64,000 nucleotides of DNA, taken from contig JAFTSU010000005.1 in NCBI GenBank assembly GCA_017467105.1, positions 46,571 to 110,570 of the forward strand, written 5' to 3'. This document shows, one piece after another, positions 1 through 8,361 of this stretch. The stretch comes from Clostridia bacterium (GTDB lineage: Bacteria; Bacillota; Clostridia; Oscillospirales; CAG-272). The notes under the pieces were generated by a model that worked only from the letters and a program-made list of their open reading frames with translations, had not been told where the DNA came from and did not search any database. The position numbers and the translations under genes were made by a program. Numbering within the stretch: position 1 is the stretch's first letter; each line of letters starts with the position of its first letter.

Positions 1-629
1 TTGATATGAAGGTCGATATAAACGTTCACCGCCAGAAGATCGGCATGGTATTCCAGCAGTTCAACCTGTTCAACAACAAGACGGTAGTGGAGAATATTAT
101 GCTCGCCCCCGTTTACGTTGGCGTGAAGGCGCTGAATAGGATCAAGAGAAAAAACGCTTTTATCAGCTTCTTTAACACCTTCAGAAAGAATAAGAAGCCT
201 CTTGCTGCTATAGAAACCACCGAGCAGCAGATCAGAAATGAGGCAAAGGAGAGAGCGCTTGATCTTCTTCGCCGCATCGGTCTTGAGGAGAAGGCGAACG
301 TATATCCCTCAACTCTCTCCGGCGGTCAGAAGCAGAGAGTCGCTATTGTCAGAGCATTGGCTATGAATCCTAAGGTCATTCTCTTTGACGAGCCCACCTC
401 CGCTCTGGATCCCGAGATGGTAGGCGAGGTTCTTGCTCTTATGAAATCTCTTGCCGACGAGGGTATGACCATGGTTATCGTAACTCACGAGATGGGCTTT
501 GCCAGAGAGGTTGCAGACCGTATCCTCTTCATCGACGAGGGTCAGATAAAGGAGCAGGGAACACCTGCTGAGGTCTTTGATGACCCGAAGAACCCAAGGC
601 TTAAGGACTTTCTCTCTAAGGTTCTCTGA
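1..629 (+). CDS. Polar amino-acid ABC transporter ATP-binding protein, 5' end cut by window
   Basis: This is the ATPase subunit of a GlnQ/HisP-type importer; it powers uptake of polar amino acids at the inner face of the membrane. Visible are the Q-loop ([10 protein letters not shown]), the ABC signature ([10 protein letters not shown]), Walker B ([14 protein letters not shown]) and the H-loop (VTHEM). Walker A must lie upstream of base 1. Between the Q-loop and the signature there are about 35 extra, mostly basic residues (around [18 protein letters not shown]) where family members normally have a short helix; this is the face that contacts the permease. The reading frame is open from base 3, so the true start is outside the window. 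Permease and binding-protein genes are presumably upstream. The family is clear; the substrate is inferred only from family resemblance. Confidence 0.93.
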   Translation, partial: DMKVDINVHRQKIGMVFQQFNLFNNKTVVENIMLAPVYVGVKALNRIKRKNAFISFFNTFRKNKKPLAAIETTEQQIRNEAKERALDLLRRIGLEEKANVYPSTLSGGQKQRVAIVRALAMNPKVILFDEPTSALDPEMVGEVLALMKSLADEGMTMVIVTHEMGFAREVADRILFIDEGQIKEQGTPAEVFDDPKNPRLKDFLSKVL

Positions 630-981
630 TCGGATCTATAGGAGCTTAGTCGGATTATTTTCTAGAAAGAAGCAAAGCCGATTTCGGATAGCGCACGGTT
701 AAATATAATCGGGTTTTTCCTCGGCGGAAAATTTTAAAAAGCCGTGGGATTTCCTATAATGCTAAGATAAAAATAGAAACGCAGAAAACCGACCCCGTGT
801 CGAGCTTTCTGCGTTTTTTATAGGTTTTTTTATTATCTTTACTTCTATAAACCGTGCGCCGGGTTCAAGCTTAGCGTACAATCGTTTTTGCTATAAAAAG
901 TACGCCGGGCTAAAGTGTAGCTCGATCGTTTTTGCATACGAGTCGGGCGCTATTCTTCGGCGATGCTTAAACTCCCTACAG
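630..981. other. Convergent intergenic region, no gene seen
   Basis: This 352-base stretch separates the rightward ABC ATPase from the leftward pseudouridine synthase. It holds one clear hairpin terminator (777-819) and otherwise no convincing coding frame. An 83-codon frame on the + strand starting at 963 overlaps the pseudouridine synthase 3' end antisense and is not credible. Confidence 0.6.
777..819. terminator. Bidirectional intrinsic terminator
   Basis: An 11-bp stem (AAACGCAGAAA at 777-787 with TTTCTGCGTTT at 806-816) is followed by a T run on the + strand and a T-rich run on the - strand. It sits between convergent genes and can serve both. Confidence 0.8.
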
Positions 982-1920
982 CTATTTGTACGCTTCCTCG
1001 CGTAGAATGCGAAGAGCCTCTGCAAATCCCTCGGGCAGAGGAGCCTCGAAAACCATCCGCTCATTCGTTTTCGGGTGAGTCAGAGTCAGCTTTCCTGCGT
1101 GAAGCATCTGCCCGTGGAAGAGAGAAGGGTGCTTTAACTCAAACTGGGACCTATTCCTCATATACACCGGGTCTCCGAGAAGCGCGTGTCCGAGATATGA
1201 CATATGTACTCTGATCTGATGCGTGCGTCCCGTCTCAAGATTAAGTCTAAGATAGCTGACGTTGCCGAACCTCTCCTCAACCTTGAAGTGCGTTCTGGCA
1301 TCTCTCGACGTGGATGAGCCATCCTTGATAACAGCCATTTTCTTTCTGTCCGTTGGATGTCTGCCGATAGGCAGATCAACGGTGCCCGAGTCCTCGCTGA
1401 AGCCTCCCACGACAAGCGCGAGATATTCACGCTCTATACCGTGATGCTTTAGCTCCTCCGATAACTTAAGATGCGCCTCGTCACACTTAGCCACCACGAG
1501 AAGCCCGGAGGTATCCTTATCTATTCGGTGAACTATACCGGGACGCATAACACCGCCGATTCCCGAGAGAGAGTCCCTGCAATGATAGAGCAGCGCGTTT
1601 ACCAGCGTTCCCGTATAGTTTCCAGCCGCTGGATGAACCACCATACCCTGCGGCTTATTCACCACTATGATATAGTCGTCCTCATATACTACGTCAATGG
1701 GTATGTCCTCTGCCACAGCCTCCGATTCACGAAGCTCTGGGAGACGGATTTCTATGATATCGTCCTCGCGCGGCAGGTATTTTTTCTGCACGGGTCCGCC
1801 GTTTACGCGTATCTCTCCGCTCTCAATCAGCTTTGCCGCGGCGCTGCGCGACAGCTCCGTTACCTCAGCGATGTACGCATCCAGACGAGCCGCGGAGTCC
1901 TCATTTACCTGTATTACCAT
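982..1920 (-). CDS. RluD-family 23S rRNA pseudouridine synthase
   Basis: This enzyme isomerises uridine to pseudouridine in large-subunit rRNA (RluA/RluD family). The first ~65 residues form an S4 RNA-binding domain (SRSAAAKLIESGEIRVNG), followed by the catalytic domain with the HRIDKDTSGL motif, whose first Asp (about residue 134) is the nucleophile. RTHQIRVHM near the C-terminus is also typical. The length of 312 residues is normal. An AAAGGA ribosome binding site precedes the ATG, and the start lies inside the 3' end of lspA (20-bp overlap), so the two are translationally coupled. It is the last gene of the ylmE-sepF-yggT-lspA cluster, the usual place for the B. subtilis ylyB orthologue. 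Confidence 0.95.
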   Translation of the reverse strand: MVIQVNEDSAARLDAYIAEVTELSRSAAAKLIESGEIRVNGGPVQKKYLPREDDIIEIRLPELRESEAVAEDIPIDVVYEDDYIIVVNKPQGMVVHPAAGNYTGTLVNALLYHCRDSLSGIGGVMRPGIVHRIDKDTSGLLVVAKCDEAHLKLSEELKHHGIEREYLALVVGGFSEDSGTVDLPIGRHPTDRKKMAVIKDGSSTSRDARTHFKVEERFGNVSYLRLNLETGRTHQIRVHMSYLGHALLGDPVYMRNRSQFELKHPSLFHGQMLHAGKLTLTHPKTNERMVFEAPLPEGFAEALRILREEAYK

Positions 1921-2455
1921 TCTTTTTTTCCTTTATCTCGGCTCTCATTTCGAGTATCACCGCCAGCATAATAATGCCAGCTCCGACGCATACGAAGGAG
2001 TCTGCTCCGTTGAATACGGGGAAGGTATTCCAGACAGCGCCGCCGCTTGTGAATACGGGATACTTCACGAATCTGCAGTCAATGAAGTCCACGACGTATC
2101 CGAGGGCGAGACGGTCGATCATATTTCCGATGCCGCCGGAGATCACCAGCGACATACCTATACTGTAGAGAGGTCCGTCCGCGTGACCGAGATACAGGTA
2201 GAGCATAAACCCGAGTATTGCCACGGAGGAGATGATGATGAATATCCATCTCTGATCCGCCATCATACCGAAGGCAGCGCCTCTGTTTTCCACGTACGTA
2301 AGATGCAGAACGTCTTCTATCAGGGGGAGCGTGTCAATTTTTTTTAGGTTTTCAACGGATAACCACTTGGTTATCTGATCTAAGATTATGCCCACCGATA
2401 TTATCAGAGTGTACAGTATATAATCGGCGGGGCGTTTTTTGATATAAAGCTTCAT
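1901..2455 (-). CDS. lspA: Lipoprotein signal peptidase (signal peptidase II)
   Basis: LspA cleaves signal peptides from diacylated prolipoproteins in the cytoplasmic membrane. Four membrane segments are visible, together with the conserved NMIDR, the catalytic Asp in GYVVDF (about residue 123) and the second catalytic Asp in FNGADS (about residue 152). The length of 184 residues is slightly above the usual ~160 because of a loop (KYPVFTSGGAVW) before the second catalytic motif. An AAGGAC ribosome binding site precedes the ATG. The gene sits between yggT and the rluD-like gene. A substrate, the lipoprotein at 61554, is in this window. Confidence 0.97.
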   Translation of the reverse strand: MKLYIKKRPADYILYTLIISVGIILDQITKWLSVENLKKIDTLPLIEDVLHLTYVENRGAAFGMMADQRWIFIIISSVAILGFMLYLYLGHADGPLYSIGMSLVISGGIGNMIDRLALGYVVDFIDCRFVKYPVFTSGGAVWNTFPVFNGADSFVCVGAGIIMLAVILEMRAEIKEKKNGNTGK

Positions 2456-2470
2456 TTTTTCGTCCTTAAC

Positions 2471-2746
2471 TTAGATTATCGGCAGAAAATTCATCAGAAG
2501 CACCACCAGAATAGACGTGACGAAAAACGACCAGTCCACAGGTGAGTTCTGCCCGATATTCAGTTTATACATAATGAATCTGACCGGCATTATCAGCGGC
2601 TCAGTTACACACACGGTCAGAGCGTAAATACGGCTTTCCTCCACGTCAGTGAAGAACGGCAGCAGCATTCTTACGAGCATTGCGAAATAGCAAAGCTCCA
2701 GCATCACAGCTACCGTCTTTGCCAAAATGAAAAATACGGTCTCCAA
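2471..2746 (-). CDS. YggT-family membrane protein
   Basis: This is a small membrane protein of 91 residues with two hydrophobic segments (about 5-30 and 70-90) flanking a conserved loop that contains the TEPL...PVR pattern typical of YggT/YlmG. YlmG sits beside sepF in Firmicutes and is linked to division or envelope assembly; its exact role is not established. The start is TTG at 2746 with AAGGT upstream. It lies 15 bp before lspA. The ylmH (S4-domain) and divIVA genes that usually follow yggT are absent here. Confidence 0.9.
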   Translation of the reverse strand: METVFFILAKTVAVMLELCYFAMLVRMLLPFFTDVEESRIYALTVCVTEPLIMPVRFIMYKLNIGQNSPVDWSFFVTSILVVLLMNFLPII

Positions 2747-2857
2747 AGAAATTACCTTGCCCTATAATAGATTTCAAGGGATCGGCGAATATCGCTGATC
2801 CCCGAAGATGATATTTGAAATTATGTGACGCAGGGTCAACCGATACTCAGCCTATGC

Positions 2858-3274
2858 TCAGTCGTCGGAAACGTCTACGTTGTGAGGGGTGATGATGAAG
2901 GTGGTCTTGGACACGTTCTTGATCTCGCCGCCGGTAGAGTAGGTAACGCCGTTCAGGAAGTCGAGCATCCTAATGGTTGCCTTAATATCAAGAAGCTCCA
3001 GGTTCAGAACTACCGTGCAGCCTGCCAGCAGGTGATCCGCAACGTCGCTTACCTCCTCGAAGGCTGCGGGGCGAACTACCTTCAGCTCTATATTGCTGTC
3101 GCTGCCGTCTGCTATCATAGAGGTTGCGTTCTTCTTAACGGGCTCCTCGTATACGGGCTCTGCTACGGGAGCGGATACGCTCTCGATCTCCTCGTAGGGC
3201 TTGAAGTTTACCTCGGTATCCTCAGTCTTCTTCATGCTTCTCTTCTTGAGCTTCTCTGCAAGTGATTCAAACAT
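2858..3274 (-). CDS. sepF: Cell division protein SepF
   Basis: SepF binds FtsZ and anchors it to the membrane in Gram-positive bacteria. The protein has a short amphipathic N-terminal helix (MFESLAEKLKKR, the predicted membrane anchor), an acidic linker of ~50 residues, and the C-terminal SepF domain (from about residue 60; VVLNLELLD... RMLDFLNGVTYSTGG). The length of 138 residues is usual. An AAGGAG ribosome binding site lies 10 bases upstream of ATG. It follows the YlmE-like gene by 14 bases, the standard ylmE-ylmF order. Confidence 0.95.
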   Translation of the reverse strand: MFESLAEKLKKRSMKKTEDTEVNFKPYEEIESVSAPVAEPVYEEPVKKNATSMIADGSDSNIELKVVRPAAFEEVSDVADHLLAGCTVVLNLELLDIKATIRMLDFLNGVTYSTGGEIKNVSKTTFIITPHNVDVSDD

Positions 3275-3288
3275 AACAATCTATCTCC

Positions 3289-3987
3289 TTATTCTTTATT
3301 CTCTTTCAAAAACAGGCGTCTTCCCACTCTGACGAGAGTGGAGCCCTCCTCTATAGCAACTCTGTAGCTGTCACTCATACCCATAGAGAGTATACCGTCG
3401 CCGGACCAGCCGTGCCTTGCGCCAAGGTCGTCGTACAGCTCCTTCGTCAGACGGAAATACTTCCGCGCCTCCTCGCTCTCGCACACGGGACCCATGGTCA
3501 TAAGTCCGCATACCTGCAGGTGAGGGTACTCACGCGCCTTAAGAAGAAACGCCTCGCAATCCTCGGGCATAACGCCGCCCTTATTCGCCTCTCTTCCGGA
3601 GTTGACCTCTATAAGCACGGGTACTGTACGTCCGTGCTTTTCCGCCTGCCTCTCGATCTCCTCCGCCAAAGCGACAGAGTCGAGGGAGTGGATAAGCGAC
3701 ACGCGCTCGATAATGTACTTCACCTTGTTGCGCTGCAGATTTCCTATCTCGTGGAGTTCGGGGGTGAATCCCGCTCCGCAGAGCAAATCTCCTCTTCGGC
3801 GAAGCTCGGTGGGTCTGTTCTCACCGATATCGGTAGCTCCCGCTGCCGCCAAAGCTAAAAGCTCCTCGTCAGTTCCGCTCTTGGTAACTGCGACGAGGGT
3901 GATCTTACGTGAGTATTTCTGCTCCGCCTCGGCAATTTCTCGCCTGAGGGAAGCAAGGTTTTTTTGAATGTAGCCGTAATTTTCCAT
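3289..3987 (-). CDS. YggS/YlmE-family pyridoxal-phosphate homeostasis protein
   Basis: This is a PROSC/YggS-type alanine-racemase-fold protein that binds PLP and buffers its level in the cell, with no known catalytic activity. Evidence is the N-terminal LVAVTKSG, whose Lys binds PLP, followed by GENRPTEL, HEIGNLQRNKV, the IEVNSGREANKGG loop and the C-terminal SMGMSDSY...STLVRVGR motif. At 232 residues the length is right. It is the first gene of the leftward cluster, directly behind a sigma-A promoter at 4010-4039. Confidence 0.95.
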   Translation of the reverse strand: MENYGYIQKNLASLRREIAEAEQKYSRKITLVAVTKSGTDEELLALAAAGATDIGENRPTELRRRGDLLCGAGFTPELHEIGNLQRNKVKYIIERVSLIHSLDSVALAEEIERQAEKHGRTVPVLIEVNSGREANKGGVMPEDCEAFLLKAREYPHLQVCGLMTMGPVCESEEARKYFRLTKELYDDLGARHGWSGDGILSMGMSDSYRVAIEEGSTLVRVGRRLFLKENKE

Positions 3988-4009
3988 AGCACCGTTCCTG
4001 TTCTTAATA

Positions 4010-4039
4010 ATTATATCATAGAAAATAACTCAAAATCAA
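4010..4039 (-). promoter_or_regulatory. Sigma-A promoter for ylmE-sepF-yggT-lspA cluster
   Basis: On the - strand, TTGATT (4039-4034) and TATAAT (4015-4010) are separated by 18 bases, just upstream of the YlmE-like start codon. Confidence 0.7.
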
Positions 4040-4082
4040 GGGCTTTGAAGAATTTTCCTTAAAATATTATTCTTTATAACTA

Positions 4083-4111
4083 TTGATTTCACAGGGGATT
4101 TATGTTAAAAT
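4083..4111 (+). promoter_or_regulatory. Sigma-A promoter for mrnC-hisS-radical SAM operon
   Basis: TTGATT (4083-4088) and TAAAAT (4106-4111) are separated by 17 bases, 30 bases before the mrnC start. It is divergent from the promoter at 4010-4039. Confidence 0.7.
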
Positions 4112-4140
4112 AAATAAAGTGCTTTTTTTGGAGGTAGACG

Positions 4141-4554
4141 ATGCAGGATAAGAGTAAGCCGTCAGCTCTTCCCGGAGCTATGGCGCTTGCATATATAGGA
4201 GATTCCAGACACTCGCTTTATATCAGGCGTATGCTTGTGGAGAGAGGTCTTTGTAAGTCGGGCGATCTTAACGAGGCATCGCTATCTTACGTCACAGCAG
4301 AGGCGCAGGCGGAGGCGCTTCGTAAGCTGGAGCCTCACCTTACCGACGGGGAGAGGGCGGTGTACCGCAGAGCCGCGAACTCGGGACATCTGAACAGACC
4401 GCGGCACGCATCCGCGGCGGACTACAGAGCCGCAACAGGATTTGAGGCAGTGATAGGAATGCTGTATTGGCTTGGCGACGAGGAGCGGATAGAGCGTCTG
4501 CTCGCTATAGCGTACGGCGATGAAAACGATACAATGACAGGAGATAAAAAATGA
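4141..4554 (+). CDS. mrnC: Mini-ribonuclease III
   Basis: Mini-III is the RNase III catalytic domain without a dsRNA-binding domain; in B. subtilis it matures 23S rRNA. The 137-residue protein carries ALAYIGD (catalytic Asp at residue 21) and GFEAVIGMLYW (Glu 102), plus the RRAANSG basic loop. The usual GDA(V/I)(Y/F)E signature reads GDSRHS, so the conserved Glu six residues on is Ser; the two catalytic acids themselves remain. GGAGG precedes the ATG. The stop overlaps hisS by four bases (ATGA), so translation is coupled. Confidence 0.92.
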   Translation: MQDKSKPSALPGAMALAYIGDSRHSLYIRRMLVERGLCKSGDLNEASLSYVTAEAQAEALRKLEPHLTDGERAVYRRAANSGHLNRPRHASAADYRAATGFEAVIGMLYWLGDEERIERLLAIAYGDENDTMTGDKK

Positions 4555-5792
4555 TACAGAAGATCAAGGGTACTATGGACATACTTCCCGATGAAACTCC
4601 CCTTTGGAGATACATCGAGGGAATAATGCGTGAGGAGGCGGAGAATTACGGCTACGGCGAGATCCGTACCCCCACCTTTGAGAATACGGAGCTTTTCGTC
4701 AGAGGAGTGGGTGATACCACCGACGTTGTACAGAAGGAGATGTATACATTCGTCGACAGAGAGGAGGACCGCTCCATATCATTAAGACCGGAGGGTACTG
4801 CATCTGTAGCGCGGGCTATCATCGAGAACGGAAAGTACTCCGATCCCATGCCGCTTAAGTATTACTATATCATTTCCTGCTTCCGCCACGAGAAGCCGCA
4901 GGCAGGCAGAAGCCGTGAGTTCTATCAGTTTGGTACGGAGATGTTCGGCTCTCACAGCCCCGCCTCTGACGCTACAGCTATCGCTCTCGCGAATTCCGTG
5001 CTTCAGAGACTTGGGCTCACCAACGTTACTCTGCATATTAACTCTATCGGCTGTAAGGAGTGCAGACCCCGTTACCGTGACGCGTTGATCAGCTATTTCA
5101 GCGGCAGAAGGGACAAGCTCTGCGACACCTGTAAAACCAGGCTTGATAAGAATCCTCTCAGGCTCCTTGACTGTAAGAATCCCGACTGCGCAGAGGGCGC
5201 TTCCGCTGCTCCCCGTACGGTAGATCATCTTTGCGACTGCTGCCAAAAGAATTTTGAAATGCTTAAATCCGCCCTTACCGCCATGGGTATAGATTACGTG
5301 GTAGATCCCTCTATAGTCAGAGGCCTTGATTACTACACGGGTACGGTCTTTGAGTTTATCGCTGAGGGCATCGGCGCTCAGTCCACGGTATGCGGCGGCG
5401 GCAGATACGACGGACTCGTATCATCTATCGGCGGTCCTGAGCTTGCGGGCATCGGCTTCGGTATGGGAATAACCCGTCTGATTCTCGCTATGCGCGCTAT
5501 GGGCGTTGATAAGGTTGCGGAGAAGAAGCCAAGGCTTTATGTTGCTTCTATGGGAGATCGTGCTACGGTCACCGCCCTTGAGATAGTAGAGCGCCTTCGC
5601 AGAGGCGGAGTGTTCGCTGAGTGCGACGTCGTAGGCAGAAGCCTTAAGGCGCAGATGAAATACGCCAACAAGATATCCGCTGAATATACCCTTATAATAG
5701 GTGAGAGCGAGATAGAGTCCGGTAAGGCTCAGCTTCGCAATATGGCTACGGGAGAGCAGACGGAGGTCACCCTCTCCAGCTTTGAAATATGA
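4551..5792 (+). CDS. hisS: Histidyl-tRNA synthetase
   Basis: HisS charges tRNA-His with histidine (class II aminoacyl-tRNA synthetase). The 413 residues include the N-terminal KGTMDILP, motif 2 ([18 protein letters not shown]), the histidine-specific [12 protein letters not shown] motif near residue 260, the motif 3 [12 protein letters not shown] region, and the C-terminal anticodon-binding domain. A Cys-rich stretch (CKECRPRY... CDTCKTR... CKNPDCA... CDCC) around residues 163-230 may bind zinc, as in other clostridial HisRS. It is coupled to mrnC upstream and to the radical SAM gene downstream, each by a 4-base overlap. Confidence 0.98.
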   Translation: MIQKIKGTMDILPDETPLWRYIEGIMREEAENYGYGEIRTPTFENTELFVRGVGDTTDVVQKEMYTFVDREEDRSISLRPEGTASVARAIIENGKYSDPMPLKYYYIISCFRHEKPQAGRSREFYQFGTEMFGSHSPASDATAIALANSVLQRLGLTNVTLHINSIGCKECRPRYRDALISYFSGRRDKLCDTCKTRLDKNPLRLLDCKNPDCAEGASAAPRTVDHLCDCCQKNFEMLKSALTAMGIDYVVDPSIVRGLDYYTGTVFEFIAEGIGAQSTVCGGGRYDGLVSSIGGPELAGIGFGMGITRLILAMRAMGVDKVAEKKPRLYVASMGDRATVTALEIVERLRRGGVFAECDVVGRSLKAQMKYANKISAEYTLIIGESEIESGKAQLRNMATGEQTEVTLSSFEI

Positions 5793-7882
5793 TGCGGGAC
5801 AGAGCTTTATTTCTTCCGGTAAGCGCCCGTGACGTTTCCGACAGGAATTGGGCGGAGGTTGATTTTGTATACGTGACGGGTGATGCATACGTGGATCACC
5901 CTTCATTTGGCGCTGCCATAATTACGAGAGTACTTGAATCCCGTGGCTTCAGAGTAGCAGTGCTTGCCCAACCGGATTACAGAACGACCGAGGACTTCAA
6001 GCGCTTCGGAAGACCCCGTCTCGGATTTCTCGTTACCTCCGGAAATATAGATTCTATGGTTGCTCACTATACGGTAGCCAAGAAGAAGCGTACCTACGAT
6101 TACTACAGCCCTGGCGGTAAGATGGGGCTTCGCCCGGATCGTGCCGTCATCGTTTACTGTAACAGGATCAGAGAGGCGTTCGGCGACGTTCCCGTTATCA
6201 TCGGCGGACTAGAGGCGTCGCTGCGCAGATTTGCTCACTACGATTATTGGGACGATAAGGTCAGACGCAGCATACTCGTGGACTCCAGGGCGGATATACT
6301 CACCTACGGAATGGGTGAGAATATCATAGTGCGAATAGCCGAGCTGCTTGATAAGGGGGTACCCGTGCGCAAAATTCGGGACGTCAGAGGCACGGTTTAC
6401 CTCGCTAAACGTGACGAGAGCGTGCATTTTGATTCGGTGTCCGTCGGAGACTACGATCAGCTTAAGACGGACAAGGAGGCGTATGCGCGCGCCTTTGCCA
6501 CCCAGTATAAGAATACCGACTCCGTCAGGGGTAAGGCGGTAATAGAGCATTACGGTGATAAGATGCTGGTGCAGAATCCGCCAATGCCTCCTCTCGAGAG
6601 GGAGGAGCTGGATTTCGTATACTCTCTTCCTTATGCCAGGGATTATCATCCGGATTACGAGGAGGCAGGCGGTGTGCCTGCTATCACGGAGGTCAAGTTC
6701 TCCATAACACATAACAGAGGCTGCTTCGGCGCGTGTAACTTCTGCGCTCTCGCGTTTCATCAGGGCAGGGAGGTCAGATCCCGCAGCGAGAAGAGCGTTA
6801 TTGACGAGGCTCGCCTCATTACAGAGATGCCCGACTTCAAGGGCTATATAAACGACGTGGGAGGACCTACAGCAAACTTCCGCTATCCATCCTGTGAGCT
6901 TCAGAGGAAGAATGGAGTTTGTCCGACTAAAAAGTGTCTATCCCCCACCCCGTGCAAGAATTTGAAGGTGGATCACACCGAATACGCTCATATGCTGCGC
7001 GAGATCGAAAAGCTGCCGAAAATCAAAAAGGTGTTCGTCAGATCGGGTATAAGATTTGATTATCTTACTTACGACAGTGACGATTCGTTCTTCAAGCAAC
7101 TGGTTGCTCATCACGTTTCAGGTCAGCTGAAGGTCGCGCCGGAGCATTGCTCCAACAGCGCTCTGTCCATGATGGGAAAGCCTCCGATCGAGGTGTACGA
7201 GAGCTTCAGACGCAAATACTTTGAGCTTTGCAAGCAGGCGGGACTAGAGCAATATCTGGTTCCTTATCTTATGTCGAGTCACCCGGGAGCTACCATGAAG
7301 GATGCGGTGGAGATGGCTCTATGGCTGAAAAAATGGGGATATATGCCGGAGCAGGTGCAGGATTTCTATCCTACACCCGGCACTATATCTACTGTTATGT
7401 ACTATACCGGCATTCATCCTATGACGGGTAAGGCGGTATACGTTACCAGAGACTATAACGAGAAGCGGCTTCAAAGAGCGCTACTGCAGTACTCAAAGCC
7501 TGAGAACGCAAACCTTGTGCGCGAGGCGCTCACTCTTGCGGGCAGGGAGGATCTTATAGGCTTTGGCGAGGGTTGCCTTGTGCGCCCGGATAGTCGAAGG
7601 GGTAACAATCAGTATCACGCCCGTCCCGGCTCAGCTCCTCAGTCAAAGACCGGAAGACAGAGCTCTCACGGTAAAAATGCAAACAATACTTCACATCAAT
7701 ACAAGGGCGCGTCTAATAAGAGTAAGGGACGTGCTGAGTTATCCGTAAAGAAGGCAGGCTCCGGCGGAAAGATAGATCGGGTGTTTGGTAAGGACGCCCA
7801 GCGTATTCGCAGGGAGGCTGATCGGCTTGCTAACGTAAGAAGCGGCTCGAAGAGCGGAAAACGCTCTGCCAAATCAAAGTAA
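5789..7882 (+). CDS. YgiQ-family radical SAM protein
   Basis: This 697-residue protein belongs to the YgiQ family of radical SAM enzymes, whose substrate is not known. The family N-terminal domain (FLPVSARDV... [22 protein letters not shown] region) precedes the radical SAM core with the CFGACNFC cluster motif near residue 311. A second Cys-rich stretch ([15 protein letters not shown], about residues 370-395) follows. The last ~90 residues form a low-complexity basic tail rich in Ser, Gly, Lys and Arg. It overlaps the hisS stop by four bases. Confidence 0.93.
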   Translation: MMRDRALFLPVSARDVSDRNWAEVDFVYVTGDAYVDHPSFGAAIITRVLESRGFRVAVLAQPDYRTTEDFKRFGRPRLGFLVTSGNIDSMVAHYTVAKKKRTYDYYSPGGKMGLRPDRAVIVYCNRIREAFGDVPVIIGGLEASLRRFAHYDYWDDKVRRSILVDSRADILTYGMGENIIVRIAELLDKGVPVRKIRDVRGTVYLAKRDESVHFDSVSVGDYDQLKTDKEAYARAFATQYKNTDSVRGKAVIEHYGDKMLVQNPPMPPLEREELDFVYSLPYARDYHPDYEEAGGVPAITEVKFSITHNRGCFGACNFCALAFHQGREVRSRSEKSVIDEARLITEMPDFKGYINDVGGPTANFRYPSCELQRKNGVCPTKKCLSPTPCKNLKVDHTEYAHMLREIEKLPKIKKVFVRSGIRFDYLTYDSDDSFFKQLVAHHVSGQLKVAPEHCSNSALSMMGKPPIEVYESFRRKYFELCKQAGLEQYLVPYLMSSHPGATMKDAVEMALWLKKWGYMPEQVQDFYPTPGTISTVMYYTGIHPMTGKAVYVTRDYNEKRLQRALLQYSKPENANLVREALTLAGREDLIGFGEGCLVRPDSRRGNNQYHARPGSAPQSKTGRQSSHGKNANNTSHQYKGASNKSKGRAELSVKKAGSGGKIDRVFGKDAQRIRREADRLANVRSGSKSGKRSAKSK

Positions 7883-8361
7883 GATAAGCCTGCTTTTTTT
7901 GCCGGTAATTATGTATAAATCTATGTGTTTCGCAACTTTTACGAACAAAATCACAAAAAAATCAGCGGCAGAAACTACAATCGTATTTAGGCTTTTCGAG
8001 GCTGTCACCAATGATTTAAAATAGAAAATCACGGAAAAGGATAATTTTCCATATTCCATGATGTAATTTTGAAAAAATCGGGCAGAATGTGGAAAACTCG
8101 GAAACAAAAAGCTATTATTCCACAGTTTCTGCAGTTTTTCGACAAAAAGTTTTCCACATTCTCAACACACTTCATTGTGGAAAACTTCTTCTAGGGTGTC
8201 ACAAAACACAGCTTGTAATCGGTAAATTACACTTTGGTGAAATATGTCGCTCCGTAATCGACGTGTCGTATTATGGCTTGTACCAAGGGGACAGATACGT
8301 TTTGCTGTGTACAATTTACGAATTAATGATCAGAACAAAAAACGGAAAGGACGGATAGATC
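7883..8361. other. AT-rich spacer with DnaA-box-like repeats
   Basis: This is a 479-base stretch without a convincing gene. An 89-codon GTG-initiated frame (8089-8358) has no ribosome binding site and lies across the repeats. The centre (8088-8187) holds three exact copies of the 9-mer TTTTCCACA in two orientations. The right end carries the pcrA ribosome binding site (GGAAAGGA). Confidence 0.6.
8088..8187. repeat. Three TTTTCCACA boxes including a perfect 12-bp inverted repeat
   Basis: TTTTCCACA occurs at 8150-8158 (+) and on the - strand at 8088-8096 and 8176-8184. It differs by one base from the canonical DnaA box TTATCCACA. The last two copies extend to a perfect 12-bp inverted repeat (AAGTTTTCCACA at 8147-8158, TGTGGAAAACTT at 8176-8187) with a 17-base spacer. 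No T run follows, so it is not a normal terminator. DnaA binding is an inference. Confidence 0.55.

Noticed and set aside
1697-2347. 216-codon + strand frame opposite rluD-like and lspA genes
   Set aside because: Antisense shadow of two well-supported genes; no ribosome binding site and low-complexity, Ser-rich translation.
8089-8358. 89-codon frame between the radical SAM gene and pcrA
   Set aside because: GTG start without a ribosome binding site, composition unlike neighbouring proteins, and it runs through the DnaA-box-like repeats.
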